From contig VSDK01026464.1 of NCBI GenBank assembly GCA_009767595.1, positions 111,529 to 175,528 on the forward strand: a stretch of 64,000 bases of DNA. The letters run 5' to 3'. Shown here piece by piece: positions 43,548 to 54,109 of this stretch. Within the stretch, counting starts at the first letter, position 1, and each line of letters opens with the position of its first letter. The notes below the pieces were generated by a model that searched no databases, was not told where the DNA came from, and was given only the letters and a program-made list of their open reading frames with translations. This DNA comes from Symbiodinium kawagutii. Its lineage: Eukaryota > Sar > Dinophyceae > Suessiales > Symbiodiniaceae. The position numbers were made by a program, and so were the translations under genes.

Positions 43548-43663
43548 GCGAACGGACGGACCGTGAGAGTCGACAGCGGCGCCTGGCCTTGATCCGACAA
43601 TTGGCCAAGGCCAAGCAGGAGACCCAGGGCGAGACGATGGGATCTGAAGGCGCAGGGATGTAG
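43548..43663 (+). CDS. Coiled-coil exon (basic helix)
   Basis: After ACCGCGAG: GERTDRESRQRRLALIRQLA, KAKQETQGETMGSEGAGM, TAG at 43661. Basic amphipathic helix with good codon choice. The TGGTTGATATGG-type repeat starts just downstream. Unrecognised. Confidence 0.45.
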
Positions 43664-43679
43664 CGCAGGCAGTCAGTTG

Positions 43680-43840
43680 TAAGCATGCTTATGGTGGTGA
43701 AAGATGGTTGATATGGATGCTTATGGCTATGTAATGGTTTATGAAAGATGGTTGATGTATAGATGGTTGATGTATAGATCGTTGATATGGATAGTTGATA
43801 TGGATGGTTGATATGGATGGTCGATAAAAGAAGAGGAGAC
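43680..43840. repeat. ATGGTTGATAT degenerate repeat
   Basis: Copies of GATGGTTGATATGGATGGTT and GATGGTTGATGTATAGATGG, period about 13 to 18 bp. Same family of words as the tracts at 25.8, 41.3-42.2 and 56.2-57.6 kb. Confidence 0.85.
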
Positions 43841-43849
43841 AATGAGATG

Positions 43850-44340
43850 CCGAGAGATGAAATAAAGGGAGAGAAAAAAGATGAGGTTCCGAGGGAGAGC
43901 GAGAGAAAATGATGCGAGTTAGCTCAAATGGGAGAAATGAAATGTACTGTGAAGGGACAAGGGGGCGAGAATTCGAGGGAGAGGACTGAAGAGAAAATGA
44001 TTGCTGATGGTTCCAGATATAAGGGGAGAAGATGATGGGTCAGGTGACTCATGAGTTTTAGGGTAAACTCACCACAGTTCAACCCCAATCGTGTCCTACC
44101 AGTTGCTTGCCAGTGGCCAGGCAAGCCCAATGACTACACTGAGCTTGTGTCGGTCTGTGGCGTGCCTCTCTTGGCCGAGATTGCCCATGAGGAGCTTTTG
44201 CCAACCCAATCCAGTAAACCAACATGGGCTGAGTCAATTCTGAAGCTGTCAGTTCTGTGTTCGCAAGATTGCACAGTCACAAGATTGAAGCCATATCTTA
44301 GATCTTGCTGTGTAAATAGCTGTGTCAACATGGTCTTTTC
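43850..44340. other. No recognised gene
   Basis: Purine-rich to about 44030, then a plus-strand open frame from 44051 whose first part has no recognisable motif. Confidence 0.35.
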
Positions 44341-44344
44341 ATCA

Positions 44345-44493
44345 AGTTCTTTCTTCTCGGAGCCGCAACTGCTGCCGGAGGCGAGCGAAGCAGGAGTTGA
44401 TCTTCTCGGGCTGTCCACGCAGCTGTCGCAGTGCGCGCTGCAAGGCTCCAGTGGAGACGCTGTTGTGGGGCGCCGTTGTGTCCCAAGCTAAAG
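44345..44493 (+). CDS. Candidate exon
   Basis: The frame containing SEPQLLPEASEAGVDLLGLS and TQLSQCALQGSSGDAVVG to a TAA at 44491. A second plus frame is also open over the same DNA, so the frame is uncertain. Unrecognised. Confidence 0.3.
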
Positions 44494-44811
44494 ACTCACG
44501 GTCCATCACTGATTCAGATCACCTTGTGCTCCTGTAGCTCAACTGTTGCCTCTGTGGTGATGGAACTTAGCGAAGATTACTTGACCCAATGATGACGCCT
44601 TGAAAATCCTCGAACAATCGTCAGTCCATTAGTAGATCGATCAGCTTGGTATTGTTTACCTTTCGGTCATGTAACCACCAAGATGCCCCAGTAAAAAAAA
44701 TGAAGTACTACCACCTTTCGCATGAACCACATGGTGTAGCGCCCATTTCACCAGTCACCGGCACCCAAAGAGACGCCGTTTCTGCGCCTTGCAGGTGCTT
44801 CTCATTTCCAG

Positions 44812-44939
44812 GAAGCCAGCGTGGCGGCGGAGGAACTTTGTTCGCTGATGGCTGAGGCTCAGATCCATCAACCACCTGCCCCTCGGTGCGCAACCATTCT
44901 GGCCGATGCGATGTCAAATCTAAGGAAGCCGATCCCCAG
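44812..44939 (+). CDS. Exon, unrecognised helical protein
   Basis: Bounded by TTTCCAG and CCCCAG|GTTTG. It reads EASVAAEELCSLMAEAQIHQ and PPAPRCATILADAMSNLRKP with an Arg codon split at the donor. Good splice signals and codon use; family unknown. Confidence 0.5.
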
Positions 44940-45352
44940 GTTTGTCATAGCCCTGCGAAGTGGGCCCCTAGCAGTTACAAGTTGGGTTATTGGACCCTCT
45001 AAAACTGATACTGAATTAAGCATAATTAAGCAGCTATGACCAACTTCTAAATGGTTGGGGGCCCAACTGGTAGGTGGTAAACAGATACAAACGCGTGGTT
45101 TAGATTGCATCTTGAGACACAGGAGGAATGAGACTGGCTGGGTCTTGGAGGTCTTGGCATCTAAGGTGGAAAAGAAGACTGAGGACCAGACGCTCTGTGT
45201 GGAGGACTCTAAGGTGGGGCATTTCAAGAATCCTCCCCCAAATCATCCAAGTCATTCGTCATTTATAGTAGGAACCCAACCCTTTTTGGAGAGTTCCTTA
45301 TGGCTTGAGAACCTGCCCCGCAACATCCCCAAAGCACCTGGTGTCAGCTGAG

Positions 45353-45522
45353 GCCCAGGGGAGCGACACTTCGGTCGGGGATCGGCTGGGTCAGAAGTCC
45401 ATCCGCCAAAGATCCCGTTCCCGGTCGCGGCGAACCGACCGTGCCACCGCTTGCCACGCTCCAAAACGCGGAACGAAGAAGTTACGGAACGGTTCACCGG
45501 GGACGGTGGCAAGGGAGAGCAG
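45353..45522 (+). CDS. Exon with Arg/Ser segment
   Basis: From CAGCTGAG to GAGAGCAG|GTTTCC. Contains SIRQRSRSRSRRTDRAT, an RS-dipeptide segment of the sort found in splicing factors, followed by a Lys/Arg-rich basic stretch. Too short to name, but it suggests a nuclear RNA-related protein; a link with the RD-repeat exon at 49572 is possible though unproven. Confidence 0.45.
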
Positions 45523-45599
45523 GTTTCCATGTTTTTGCACTTCCTGATTTTCTGAAATTGTGCTGTCATGTTTGCTCCTTTTTTCGTGGGATCAAGGCA

Positions 45600-46410
45600 T
45601 AAGTGAGAAGATGGCCACAGAAATGCAGTTCAAAGAACTTTGGGTCCCAAGATGTCCCAGGTCCCCAGACACCGCAGCACAGGGACACCCCACTGGGAGC
45701 GAATGGGCGACCGTCAAAGCCATGGATGCTGCAGCCACCGCCCGAGCCGTGCTGGTGGAAGAGACTGCCTGCGCATCCTGCGGTGCAAGGCTGAGACCGT
45801 GGAGACGCGAGTTCTGCCGCGAGCTGAGAATCCGCAGATTTTTCGGCCTTTTGAGCTGAGATGCTCAGCTTGTTTTGTTGCGTGATGGATACAGTATTGC
45901 AGGGCGATTCCCTGTTTGAACCGTTGATTCATTGGTTGATGCTCAGTTTGGAGAAGACACAAGACGCCAGAAACATGTGAGGCAATGTGACGGTGCCTCG
46001 TGATGTTGCTGAAGTGAAAGATCGAATTCTTCACAACAGCATCTATTTCTTTGCCAACTATGTGACTTGTCGGAAAAATCTGAGGTTGGCAATACGTAGG
46101 CTGATGTCTTCCATTGCCCGTTAATCCGGACACCCAACACCCAACTCCATGGTGCAAAAAGTGGTGAAAGATGCCATGTTCAAATGCTGCATCGCACGCA
46201 GATTCGAAGTTGGCCAATGCCAGTGGATGCCAGTGGTGGTTTCACATCTCGTTGCCTTACCATCTGAGTCTGGCACCGAGTCTGATCTGAGGTCGTCTTG
46301 TTGCAAGTTGCAGTGCTGATTGGTTTGCTCTCCAATGTGTGGGCACTACTGCTTGGTGCAGCCTTTACTGGAGCCACCTATGCCCTGTTGTTACCTTGCT
46401 AAAGAAATGG
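45600..46410. other. Unresolved, possible exon pieces
   Basis: 45640-45860 is open in all three plus frames. One reads ETACASCGARLRPWRREFCR with a Cys pair, another LRILRCKAETVETRVLPRAE. I cannot choose between them. 46303-46402 contains a strongly hydrophobic frame (LLSNVWALLLGAAFTGATYA) that may be a membrane exon. Confidence 0.3.
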
Positions 46411-46456
46411 CCAAGTGGACCCGAAGTGGACCCTAATTGGACTCCAAGTGGACCCT
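46411..46456. repeat. AAGTGGACCC minisatellite
   Basis: Four diverged copies of a 10 to 14-bp unit (AAGTGGACCCGAAGTGGACC, CTAATTGGACTCCAAGTGGA). Confidence 0.85.
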
Positions 46457-46459
46457 AGG

Positions 46460-47060
46460 CCCTAAGTTATGACACATAGCGTCCCAATGTCGATTTATCT
46501 TCGTTGCACTCGTCCAAACGCGAGGTTCACAGACTGCCTCTTGGCTGAAACAGGAAGCAACGGAAGCAATGCTGAGAGGTTCACTGCTGGAATCTATTGG
46601 GATACCTCGATCCTTGGGTCATGTGGGGGTTTCTCAAAATTGGGCAACCCCAGAAGTGGATGGCTTATTACTAAAAATGATTATTATAAAGATGCTATAA
46701 AGGATGATCACTGGGGGTACAGTATCCCCATCTGTTACGAAACCATCCTGTCATTACGGCCACGCGTTTCTGTCGAATCCAAGGCGGTTCTGGCACGGGC
46801 TTCGATGGAGCGCTCAGATATGCATGCGCTGTGCCATTGATCTTCCTGACCACGGGGTGGCTGGGACGATGCCGCTTTTGATGGTGGTTTGAAGGGGGAA
46901 ACAACTGGCTCATCATGAAGGGGTGAACATGATATTTTCATGATATTGATCTAGATATTCTACATACATTGCTAAATATGTAGATTTCTCAGAAAATGAT
47001 TGGTTACATGGTCGTTTTGGACTCCGGTGGTCACATGCCATGTCAGGCTCCACAGGCAGC
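46460..47060. other. No recognised gene
   Basis: The plus frame 46469-46840 (123 codons) and opposing minus frames share the region; no motif. Confidence 0.35.
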
Positions 47061-47066
47061 TAGACC

Positions 47067-47273
47067 ATGGCAGGCCCCCCTACAGGCCACCTGGACCCAA
47101 GGTTCGTTTTGAGCTTCGCCAACGAACTGTTCTATGCGGGTTCTGTGTGGCTCATGGTGGTGCTCCTGCACATCAGCGGCAAACCCCTGGATGCCAAAGG
47201 TGCCCGTTCCCAAAGTGTGCAGCTCCTTGTGACGTTGGAAGGCCTTGGAGGCCACAAGATTCAACAATTATAA
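47067..47273 (+). CDS. Membrane-protein exon, weakly like phosphatidylinositol synthase
   Basis: The frame contains HLDPRFVLSFANELFYAGSV and WLMVVLLHISGKPL, a transmembrane-like segment. In CDP-diacylglycerol-inositol 3-phosphatidyltransferases a late segment reads with NELFY followed by a hydrophobic helix, and the match here is suggestive. The diagnostic CDP-alcohol motif (DGxxAR...DxxxD) was not found upstream, so the family is only a guess. The acceptor could be CCTACAG at 47082 instead of translation starting at the ATG. Confidence 0.35.
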   Translation: MAGPPTGHLDPRFVLSFANELFYAGSVWLMVVLLHISGKPLDAKGARSQSVQLLVTLEGLGGHKIQQL

Positions 47274-47929
47274 GGTTGTAAATGGAGGGTATTCATTTCA
47301 ACTGTTGTAACTTGAAGCTAATGAGATTCCAACCTTGGGAGTCAAAGTTTGTCAAACAGTTTTGAACCATTCAAGACAGGATGGTAATGAAATCCAATTA
47401 AACTCAAGACTGGAAATATTTTTTTCGAGGGAGGACTTTGCAAAGCAGGGAAGGGAAAGGTGTCTCATATGATTCGTTCCAATTTGGAGTTCGACTAGGC
47501 TCGTACATCGACATTTGAGGGAGCTCCTCTATTGAGCCGATGTGCAATGGAGAAAACAAAGGACGGTGTCCGTTCAGTGAAGATATCAAAACAAACCAGC
47601 ATATTAAGTCCGTTTGTGTCAGCCACGAACGTTTTCAACTTTTTCAGGTTATGTTTATGTCCCATATTTCTGATTTGCAGATTTTTGGGGTATGTTCTTT
47701 TACCAGGTGGACAAAATTTATGCTGGGGACGTCGTGTTCCATGTTTTCCACTGATCCAGACCTACCAGACGTGATCGATCGCCGCAATTTTCCCAGCTTC
47801 GATCCGTAGCCCGCACCGGGGTTAGCCACGGGCATGAAGTGACTGCCTTAGAGCTAAACCTGGCGGTTGGAAGCGAAGTTTTGCTGACCATCCTCTTGCA
47901 ATTTCAAGATTTGGAAGAGGATATATAGA

Positions 47930-48030
47930 TTAACATAGATGAAGATAGATCAGAAAAGATGAGGATAGATGAGAAAAGATGAGGATAGGATAGATGAGAA
48001 AAGATGAGGATAAATGAGGATGAGGGTAGT
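47930..48030. repeat. GATGAGGATAGATGAGAAAA minisatellite
   Basis: About five units of 18 to 20 bp, slightly diverged. Confidence 0.85.
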
Positions 48031-48249
48031 AGACAGCTGCTGAGGTCAAGTGTGAAATTTGGGCACGTTCTTGTCCTCGCTCCGGCATGAGATCAACTGA
48101 GGTCATGATTTCCCATGTCCTCTCGCAACGAGCTGGTGCCCCAGTAGACGGGATCAGCTGAGCTCGAGCTCGTCGGGTCCAGAAACCAACCAGCAACGTA
48201 TGCTCCCATGTGGCACCTGCACTTTACGGTGGCATCAAAACATGTCACA

Positions 48250-48395
48250 GAAAAGAACAGAGAAGAACGAAGAATAATAGAGAATGGAGAATAGAATAGG
48301 GAATAGAGCTTAACAGAGAATAGAATAGAGAATCGAGTTTCATAGAGAATACAATTTAACAGAGAATAGAATAGAGAAGGATAGAGAGTAAGACG
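48250..48395. repeat. AGAGAATAGAATAG minisatellite
   Basis: Purine-rich repeats of AGAGAATAGAATAGAGAAT and GAATAGAGCTTAACAGAG. Confidence 0.85.
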
Positions 48396-48834
48396 AGAAA
48401 ATTCCCTCCGGGGCGGGCGTTTGGCCAAGAGGCATCATGGATGGGCAGGGGGCCCGTTCGGAGGCCTGGGCCCCTTGTGGCCATGGATGGTTGGCCAATG
48501 CTTTCAGCCCACATCCAACTAGTGGCAACTTCCGCTTGTCACATAGCTTGCCCCATGGCATCCCATTATCCCGGTCTGCGAGCCTTCATTGAAACTGCGG
48601 GGAAAAGGCCACTCAACAACACTTTCAGCACCACTTTGAAGAATCCAAACATGTGCCCATACGGCCCATACGCATGTGAGACAACAATTTCTGAATCAAT
48701 GACAACCAAACTTATTAGATTTCTTTCCGCGCTCGTTCCAGCATGGAATAGGAATGATCTCGGGGAAACGTCGGCCCCTAGCGAGAAAATTATGCGAAGG
48801 ATGAAATGCATAATATGGAATAGTAGAGAAGGGA

Positions 48835-48837
<3 letters not shown>

Positions 48838-48915
<78 letters not shown>

Positions 48916-48918
48916 AAG
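48838..48918. repeat. (GA)n microsatellite
   Basis: Nearly pure (AG)n for about 80 bp, with a few GGG interruptions. The Ser/Leu runs on the minus strand are artefacts. Confidence 0.98.
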
Positions 48919-48929
48919 ATGGCAAAGAG

Positions 48930-49560
48930 ATGCAAGTAGCCCAAGGGGTTGCGTCACCGCGAAATGTACGAGCAGATTTCGCGTCACTGATGCAGCTCCA
49001 AACATTTCAACGCAACTGGTTGCACTGGCTGCCTGCATTGCGCAGGAGATCGTAGGAGTAGGTCTTCCCGCTCAGGCGAAAAGGTGGGCGTCAGCGCGAT
49101 GCAAGCCCAGACTATGCAGTCATGAACTTAGAAAGAGGCTAAACTCAGCTCGTGATTTTCAAGTTGCATGTGGCGAAAAATTGATGAAATGTTGATCTGT
49201 TACAAACAGTGGAATGGATCTTTGAGATTCTTTAAGTATTTTTAGCCATCTTTGAGCTCGCAATCTTTGCCAAGACACTTCCAGAAGGCAGCTGCAATTT
49301 CCTTAGTACTGAGGATCGGAAGCGCAAGCGGGACGACAAGAAAGATAGGCCCTGCTGCCAAGCCCAGCTGAAGTCGTAGACAGAGAAGAGGAGAGGATTT
49401 AACAGACCATAGATCGAGATAGCAATAGATGGGAGATAAAATGGAGAGTTTTAGAGGCTTTTTTCACATTTCCAGCCATCAAAATGGAGATAGTGAAAGC
49501 TATTTTTGATGGAAGGTGCTTTGGCATGAACACCATGTCCAGTGCCAGCTTTGATGCCCA
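48930..49560. other. No recognised gene
   Basis: Probable intron or intergenic. Short exon-like piece near 49290-49370 (KRKRDDKKDRPCCQ) cannot be bounded; its basic, charged composition would suit the RD-repeat gene that follows. Confidence 0.35.
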
Positions 49561-49571
49561 TGCTTTGCCAG

Positions 49572-49778
49572 GAAGGATCGAGAGAATCGGAGAGAAAAGG
49601 ACCGAGACCGCGGCGACCGCGGCGACCGCGGTGACCGAGACCGCGACCGCGGCGACCGAGATCGAGGGGACCGCGACCGGGGCGACCGCGATCGCGATCG
49701 AGGCGATCGAGGCGATCGAGATCGAGAGGATCNNNNNNNNNNTCGGAAGAGAAGGCACCGACCGCAGTTGGGGAGGAC
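49572..49778 (+). CDS. RD-repeat exon (Arg-Asp/Gly-Asp-Arg), interrupted by a 10-N gap
   Basis: After TTTGCCAG the frame reads KDRENRREKDRDR and then alternating DR and GDR units (GDRGDRGDRDRDRGDRDRGD) for about 50 residues up to the N run at 49733. After the gap SEEKAPTAVGED precedes the donor GGAC|GTTTGC. Such RD/RE tracts occur in nuclear RNA-processing and transcription-elongation factors. No RNA-recognition motif is visible nearby, so the protein cannot be named. The gap lies inside the repeat and the frame on its two sides does not match for 10 bases, so 10 is probably a placeholder length. Confidence 0.6.
49733..49742. other. Assembly gap (10 N)
   Basis: Ten N inside the GATCGAGGC-type Arg/Asp codon repeat; the real length is probably different. 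Confidence 1.
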
Positions 49779-49789
49779 GTTTGCCTGAG

Positions 49790-50750
49790 ATTTTTACAGA
49801 TTTTTTTCTCATTTTTCCCAACTTTGGCGATTTTGGGATCGACTTTCTTCCCAGGGCCAGTACTGGGCCTATCTTGTTACAGGTCCGACAGATCGAGTCC
49901 TCCACGGCCAGGGCCTTACCACCGAAAACGTAGCTGGACATATGAAATGGTGCCAGGGCCATGACCCTCCGAAACCTTTGGGACTTTCTTCATGCTTGCA
50001 GTCATCATGGAATAGTATTTAGCCAAAATTTAACCAGTTCCGGTTTCTACATGTTTCTACCATTGTTGTTTGCGGTTGGTTACCTGCTGAAATGGTAACT
50101 GGAAGCATTGGCTTTGTCTTCGATGCCTAAAACGCTTTTGCAAGTTTTTCTGTGGCCATCCGATTTGTTTGTCACCAAGGGAGCCACCAGAATCACCTCC
50201 GAAGGTTGCAAAACCTGCAATAAATTGGAGAGAGGAGGCGGACGAGGCTGGCGCACCTGTTCTTGAGACCTGAAAAAATGTTAGAGTTTTGAGAGTCATA
50301 AAGAACATGAAAGCTTGCTCACGAAGTGAGAATATCTCAAGTCCATTGGTCATGGCTATGGATACTGCACCAGCATAGAATCTATTGGCTGCTTATGGTA
50401 TCTTATTATGGTGGCTTCTTGGAATAGGGAACTGCTAAGCATGGTTGGTTTATTACAGCTAGATGATTTGGGGGTCCCCTCCTTTCCCTGGCATAGCATT
50501 TTCAGCAGGGACTTCAGCGGGTGTCAGGGTGAAGATCTTCGAGCGCACTCAGATGACGAGGAGGCTGTCAGAAGCTCAGGTGGATGATGCGAAGACTTCA
50601 GCTGGAGAAAAGTTAAGGAGAGTATGATTTGAGCATATTTGATTGACGAGTGGGGGAGAAGATAGGAGAAAGTTAGAGGAGAAGTTGAGAAGTTGTAGAA
50701 GCAAGTGGAACATGGAAAATCTAGAAACTTTGTTGAAAAAGAACATCTGC
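49790..50750. other. Probable introns of the RD-repeat gene
   Basis: A possible small exon lies at about 50540-50580, where GAGCGCACTCAGATGACGAG gives a charged peptide in two frames before CTCAG|GTGGAT. Otherwise nothing recognised. Confidence 0.35.
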
Positions 50751-50752
50751 AG

Positions 50753-50871
50753 ATTCGAAGTCAGAGATTCCAAGATGGATGGGCTTCTTCCGAGGCCGCG
50801 CGGAAGCTGGAGGAAAGCAGAAAGCGTCGAGCAGCCATGATGACACAGGCCATGCCGGCCATGCTACGGCG
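50753..50871 (+). CDS. Charged helical exon
   Basis: After CATCTGCAG: IRSQRFQDGWASSEAARKLE, ESRKRRAAMMTQAMPAMLRR, with a likely donor CGGCG|GTTTGG. Strong helix, G/C-ending codons. Position suggests it belongs to the RD-repeat gene. Confidence 0.5.
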
Positions 50872-51159
50872 GTTTGGATGTTGGTGAAACATGTTTTGCC
50901 AAGGCTTCTGCAAGCTGATTGTAAGAGACACCTAGGGATCTGTTAGACCCTTGGGGTTGTGGAACTGTGCCTGGCTTGGCATTCAGGTGGCCCAAGACTG
51001 GGACAGAAATAGACACAACAAACAGATCATGGGACGGTTGAGAGATGTGGCATAGTGGGAACTGATGGGAACTGTCATATTCTGATGTAGTCCATTGCCA
51101 AAGCAATGTATTTTCGGGGCATGGGAAGAGAAGGGGTTTGGAGTGGGTGCCCCCTCGAG

Positions 51160-51237
51160 GCCAAAGAAGAGAAAGCCGACAAAGCCGCTGAGAAAGCGGC
51201 GGAAGGCGATAACGATGCTGTGAAGCCCAGACAGTGA
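51160..51237 (+). CDS. Lys/Ala/Glu-rich terminal exon
   Basis: After CCCTCGAG exactly 26 codons including TGA: AKEEKADKAAEKAAEGDNDA then VKPRQ. Typical of a charged, disordered C-terminus. Probably closes the gene that contains the RD-repeat exon; a connecting exon is not proven. Confidence 0.45.
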   Translation, partial: AKEEKADKAAEKAAEGDNDAVKPRQ

Positions 51238-51239
51238 CA

Positions 51240-51890
51240 GAAATTCGACCATTTCTACCTTTCTGAGTTCTGCCACACGTCCGTGGAAGCTCAAGAAGTA
51301 CAGAACGCAAAGATCAAGGAAACACACACTGCGTAGAGATGCCCAGGCTCAGAGTTCGCATTTTCATCCTCCAGACAGCCTTGTGCAATCTCGTGCATGT
51401 GTTTGGGGCATGTTTGGTCCATGTGTAGCTTAAAGCGAGGTCAGAAAGTCAGTTTGGGGTCTGGTGTCACTGTGGCAATGGGATGCCATGCCCTACAGCA
51501 TTGCCATGCGTCCACTTGTCCTCCTTGGGTGAGCCATGTGCCATGGAGTTGCCATGGGTGGCGGCGGCTTCGGGCGTCGGTCAATCGCCTGCTCGAGGGA
51601 CTCCACGATGGTCCCAAGGAACTCTGCTGGCGTATCTGTGCCTCGGCGCACCGGGCAGGTCGTGCAGCTGCCTGCGCCTTCCCCGCCGCATGCTGAGGAC
51701 GGAGGAGGAGTGCCATGTCATCGACATGCAGGCAGCCTTGGAAAAAACAGGCGAAGCGTGGTTCTCAGGCTGCACCTACTGCGTTTCTTGATGGGCTGTC
51801 CTACACTTTTGTTTATCAGGGTCTGTTTTGTCCCATCTGATGTATTGATATGTGTTGTAGATGGGTGGCTTTTGGATGTACATATAGTAG
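51240..51890. other. Unresolved GC-rich stretch, possibly a first exon
   Basis: 51550-51735 is open in all three plus frames. One starts with ATG and reads MGGGGFGRRSIACSRDS; another gives RTEEECHVIDMQAALEKTGE. The high G+C and codon bias suggest coding, but the frame cannot be chosen. Confidence 0.3.
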
Positions 51891-51892
51891 AA

Positions 51893-51938
51893 CACACACA
51901 CACACATATATATATATACATCTCTCTCTCTCTCTGTA
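51893..51938. repeat. Compound microsatellite (CA)n(TA)n(TC)n
   Basis: ACACACACACACACATATAT followed by ACATCTCTCTCTCTCT. Confidence 0.97.
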
Positions 51939-52028
51939 TTTTTGAGGTCGCAGATGCGCCATAATTTATGTCAAATCGGACCAATGTATCTTTGCATTGT
52001 TGGTGCAAATAGTGTCCGCGATTTGGGC

Positions 52029-53600
52029 TTACACCGTTTGCACCGTTACACCGTTACACCGTCACACCGCTTACTTACACCGTTACACCGTCACACCGCT
52101 TACTTACACCGTTACACCGTTACACCGCTTAGACCGTTACACCGTTACACCGTTACACCGCTACACCGTTACACCGTTGACCCGTTACACCGTTGCACCG
52201 TTGCACCGTTGCACCGTTACACCGCTACACCGTTACACCGCTTACACCGTCACACCGTCACACCGCTTACTTACACTGTTACACCGTTACACCGTTACAC
52301 CGTTGCACCGTTACACCGCTACACCGTTACACCGTTACACCGTCACACCGTCACACCGTCACACCGTCACACCGTCACACCGTTACGCCGTTACACCGTC
52401 ACACCGTCACCCCGTCACCCCGTCACACCGTCACACCGTCACACCGTCACACCGTTACGCCGTTACACCGTCACACCGTCACACCGTCACACCGTCACAC
52501 CGTCACACCGTCACACCGTCACACCGTCACACCGTCACACCGTCACACCGTCACACCGTCACACCGTCACACCGTCACACCGTCACACCGTCACACCGTC
52601 ACACCGTCACACCGTCACACCGTCACACCGTCACACCGTCACACCGTCACACCGTTACGCCGTTACACCGTCACACCGTTACACCGTTACACCGTTACAC
52701 CGTTGCTTACACTGCTACACCGTTGACACCGTTACACCGCTTACACCGTTACACCGTTACACTGCTTACACTGTTACACCGTTACACCGTTTACACCGTC
52801 ACACCGCTTACACCGTCACACCGCTTACACCGTTACACCGTTACACCATTACACCGTTGCTTACACTGCTACACCGTTGACACCGTTACACCGCTTACAC
52901 CGTTACCCCGTCACACTGTTACACCGTTACACCGTTACACCGTTGCACCGTTACACCGTTACACCGTTACACCCGTTACACCGTTACACCGCTTACACCG
53001 TTACTCCGTTACACCGCTTACACATCTTACACCGTTACACCGTTACACCGTTACACCGCTTAGACCGTTACACTGTTACACCGTTACACCGTTACACCGT
53101 TACACCGTTACACCGTTGCACCGTTGCACCGTTACACCGGTACAGCGTTACACCGCTTACTTATACCGTTACACCGTTACACCGCTTACACCGTGACACC
53201 CTTACACCGTCACACGGTCACACCGTTACACCGTCACACCGTTACACCGTTACACCGTTACACCGTTACTCCGTTACACCGTTACACCGTTACACCGTTA
53301 CACCGTCACACCGCTTACTCACAGCGTTACACCGTTATACCGTTACATTGCTTACACTGTTACACCGTTACACCGTTACACTGTACACCGTTACACTGTC
53401 ACACGGTCACACCGTCACACCGTCATACCGTTACACCGTTACACCGTTACACCGTTACTCCGTTACACCGTTACACTGTCACACCGTCACACCGTCACAT
53501 CGTTACACCGTCACACTGTTACACGCTTACACCGTTACACCGTTACACCGTTAGACCGTTTCAACGTCACACCCTTGCACCGTTACATCGCTCACACCGT
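52029..53600. repeat. 8-bp satellite (ACACCGTY)n, about 1.57 kb
   Basis: Units ACACCGTT and ACACCGTC. A nearly pure ACACCGTC core (about 52340-52670) is flanked by ACACCGTT zones with interspersed ACACCGCTT, GCACCGTT and longer GCTTACACTG variants. Three units equal 24 bp, so frames are open and give Thr-Pro-Ser/Leu-His-Arg-Tyr/His octapeptide repeats. Those frames of 177 to 399 codons are artefacts. The array fades into TACNACGT-type words at 53600-53790. Confidence 0.97.
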
Positions 53601-53800
53601 CCCGCAACGTACTACACCGTCCTTCAATCTATCGTATTCGGCAGACTACAAAGTACTTGTGCTAGCTTACGCTACAATGTACCAAACGGGCTGCAGCGTA
53701 CTGTCACGTACTACGACGTACCATGACAATTTACAACATATTCCGACATACAACGAAACGCGTTACCACATGTCAGACTCCATAGCCAGGTATTGCTGTT
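53601..53800. repeat. Degenerate TACNACGTAC flank of the 8-bp satellite
   Basis: Words such as CGTACTACACCGTCC, CTTACGCTACAATGTACC and GTACTGTCACGTACTACGAC look like strongly diverged relatives of the neighbouring satellite. Confidence 0.5.
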
Positions 53801-54105
53801 GGGGCGGCAAAATGAACATCATTTGCTGACATGACATTTGCAAGCACTCATGCAGTTGAACCTATCCAACCTAAGTTGCTGGAAAGCATGGGAGACGGTC
53901 CTATCGGTGGTGCTGCTTCTTCTCATTTTAGGATTGAATGTTTAATTTAAAGCCCAGTCAAAACTGGATTCTTAGCAAGGGATTTAGTTACAGCGCCAAG
54001 GTCTCTTTTGTTTGCTTGGTCCATCACATACATTACCTCGACGCCGCCGCAACATTGGCGTACTGGTGAAGTCCAATCCGGTTTCTGTGGGAAACCATTG
54101 GTCTT
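53801..54105. other. Spacer between two satellites
   Basis: About 300 bp of unique sequence without a recognisable gene. Confidence 0.6.
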
Positions 54106-54109
54106 TTAA

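Larger units (their letters stand above)
47280..48440. other. No recognised gene; purine-rich repeats
   Basis: 47930-48030 holds GATGAGGATAGATGAGAAAA repeats and 48250-48395 holds AGAGAATAGAATAGAGAAT repeats. Opposed short frames elsewhere show no domain. Confidence 0.45.

Noticed and set aside
48838-48918. Ser/Leu-rich membrane peptides on minus strand
   Set aside because: Translation of a (GA)n microsatellite.
51942-53726. Thr/Pro/His/Arg repeat proteins of 177 to 399 residues
   Set aside because: Three frames are open at once in an 8-bp repeat; periodicity comes from the DNA, not from protein selection.
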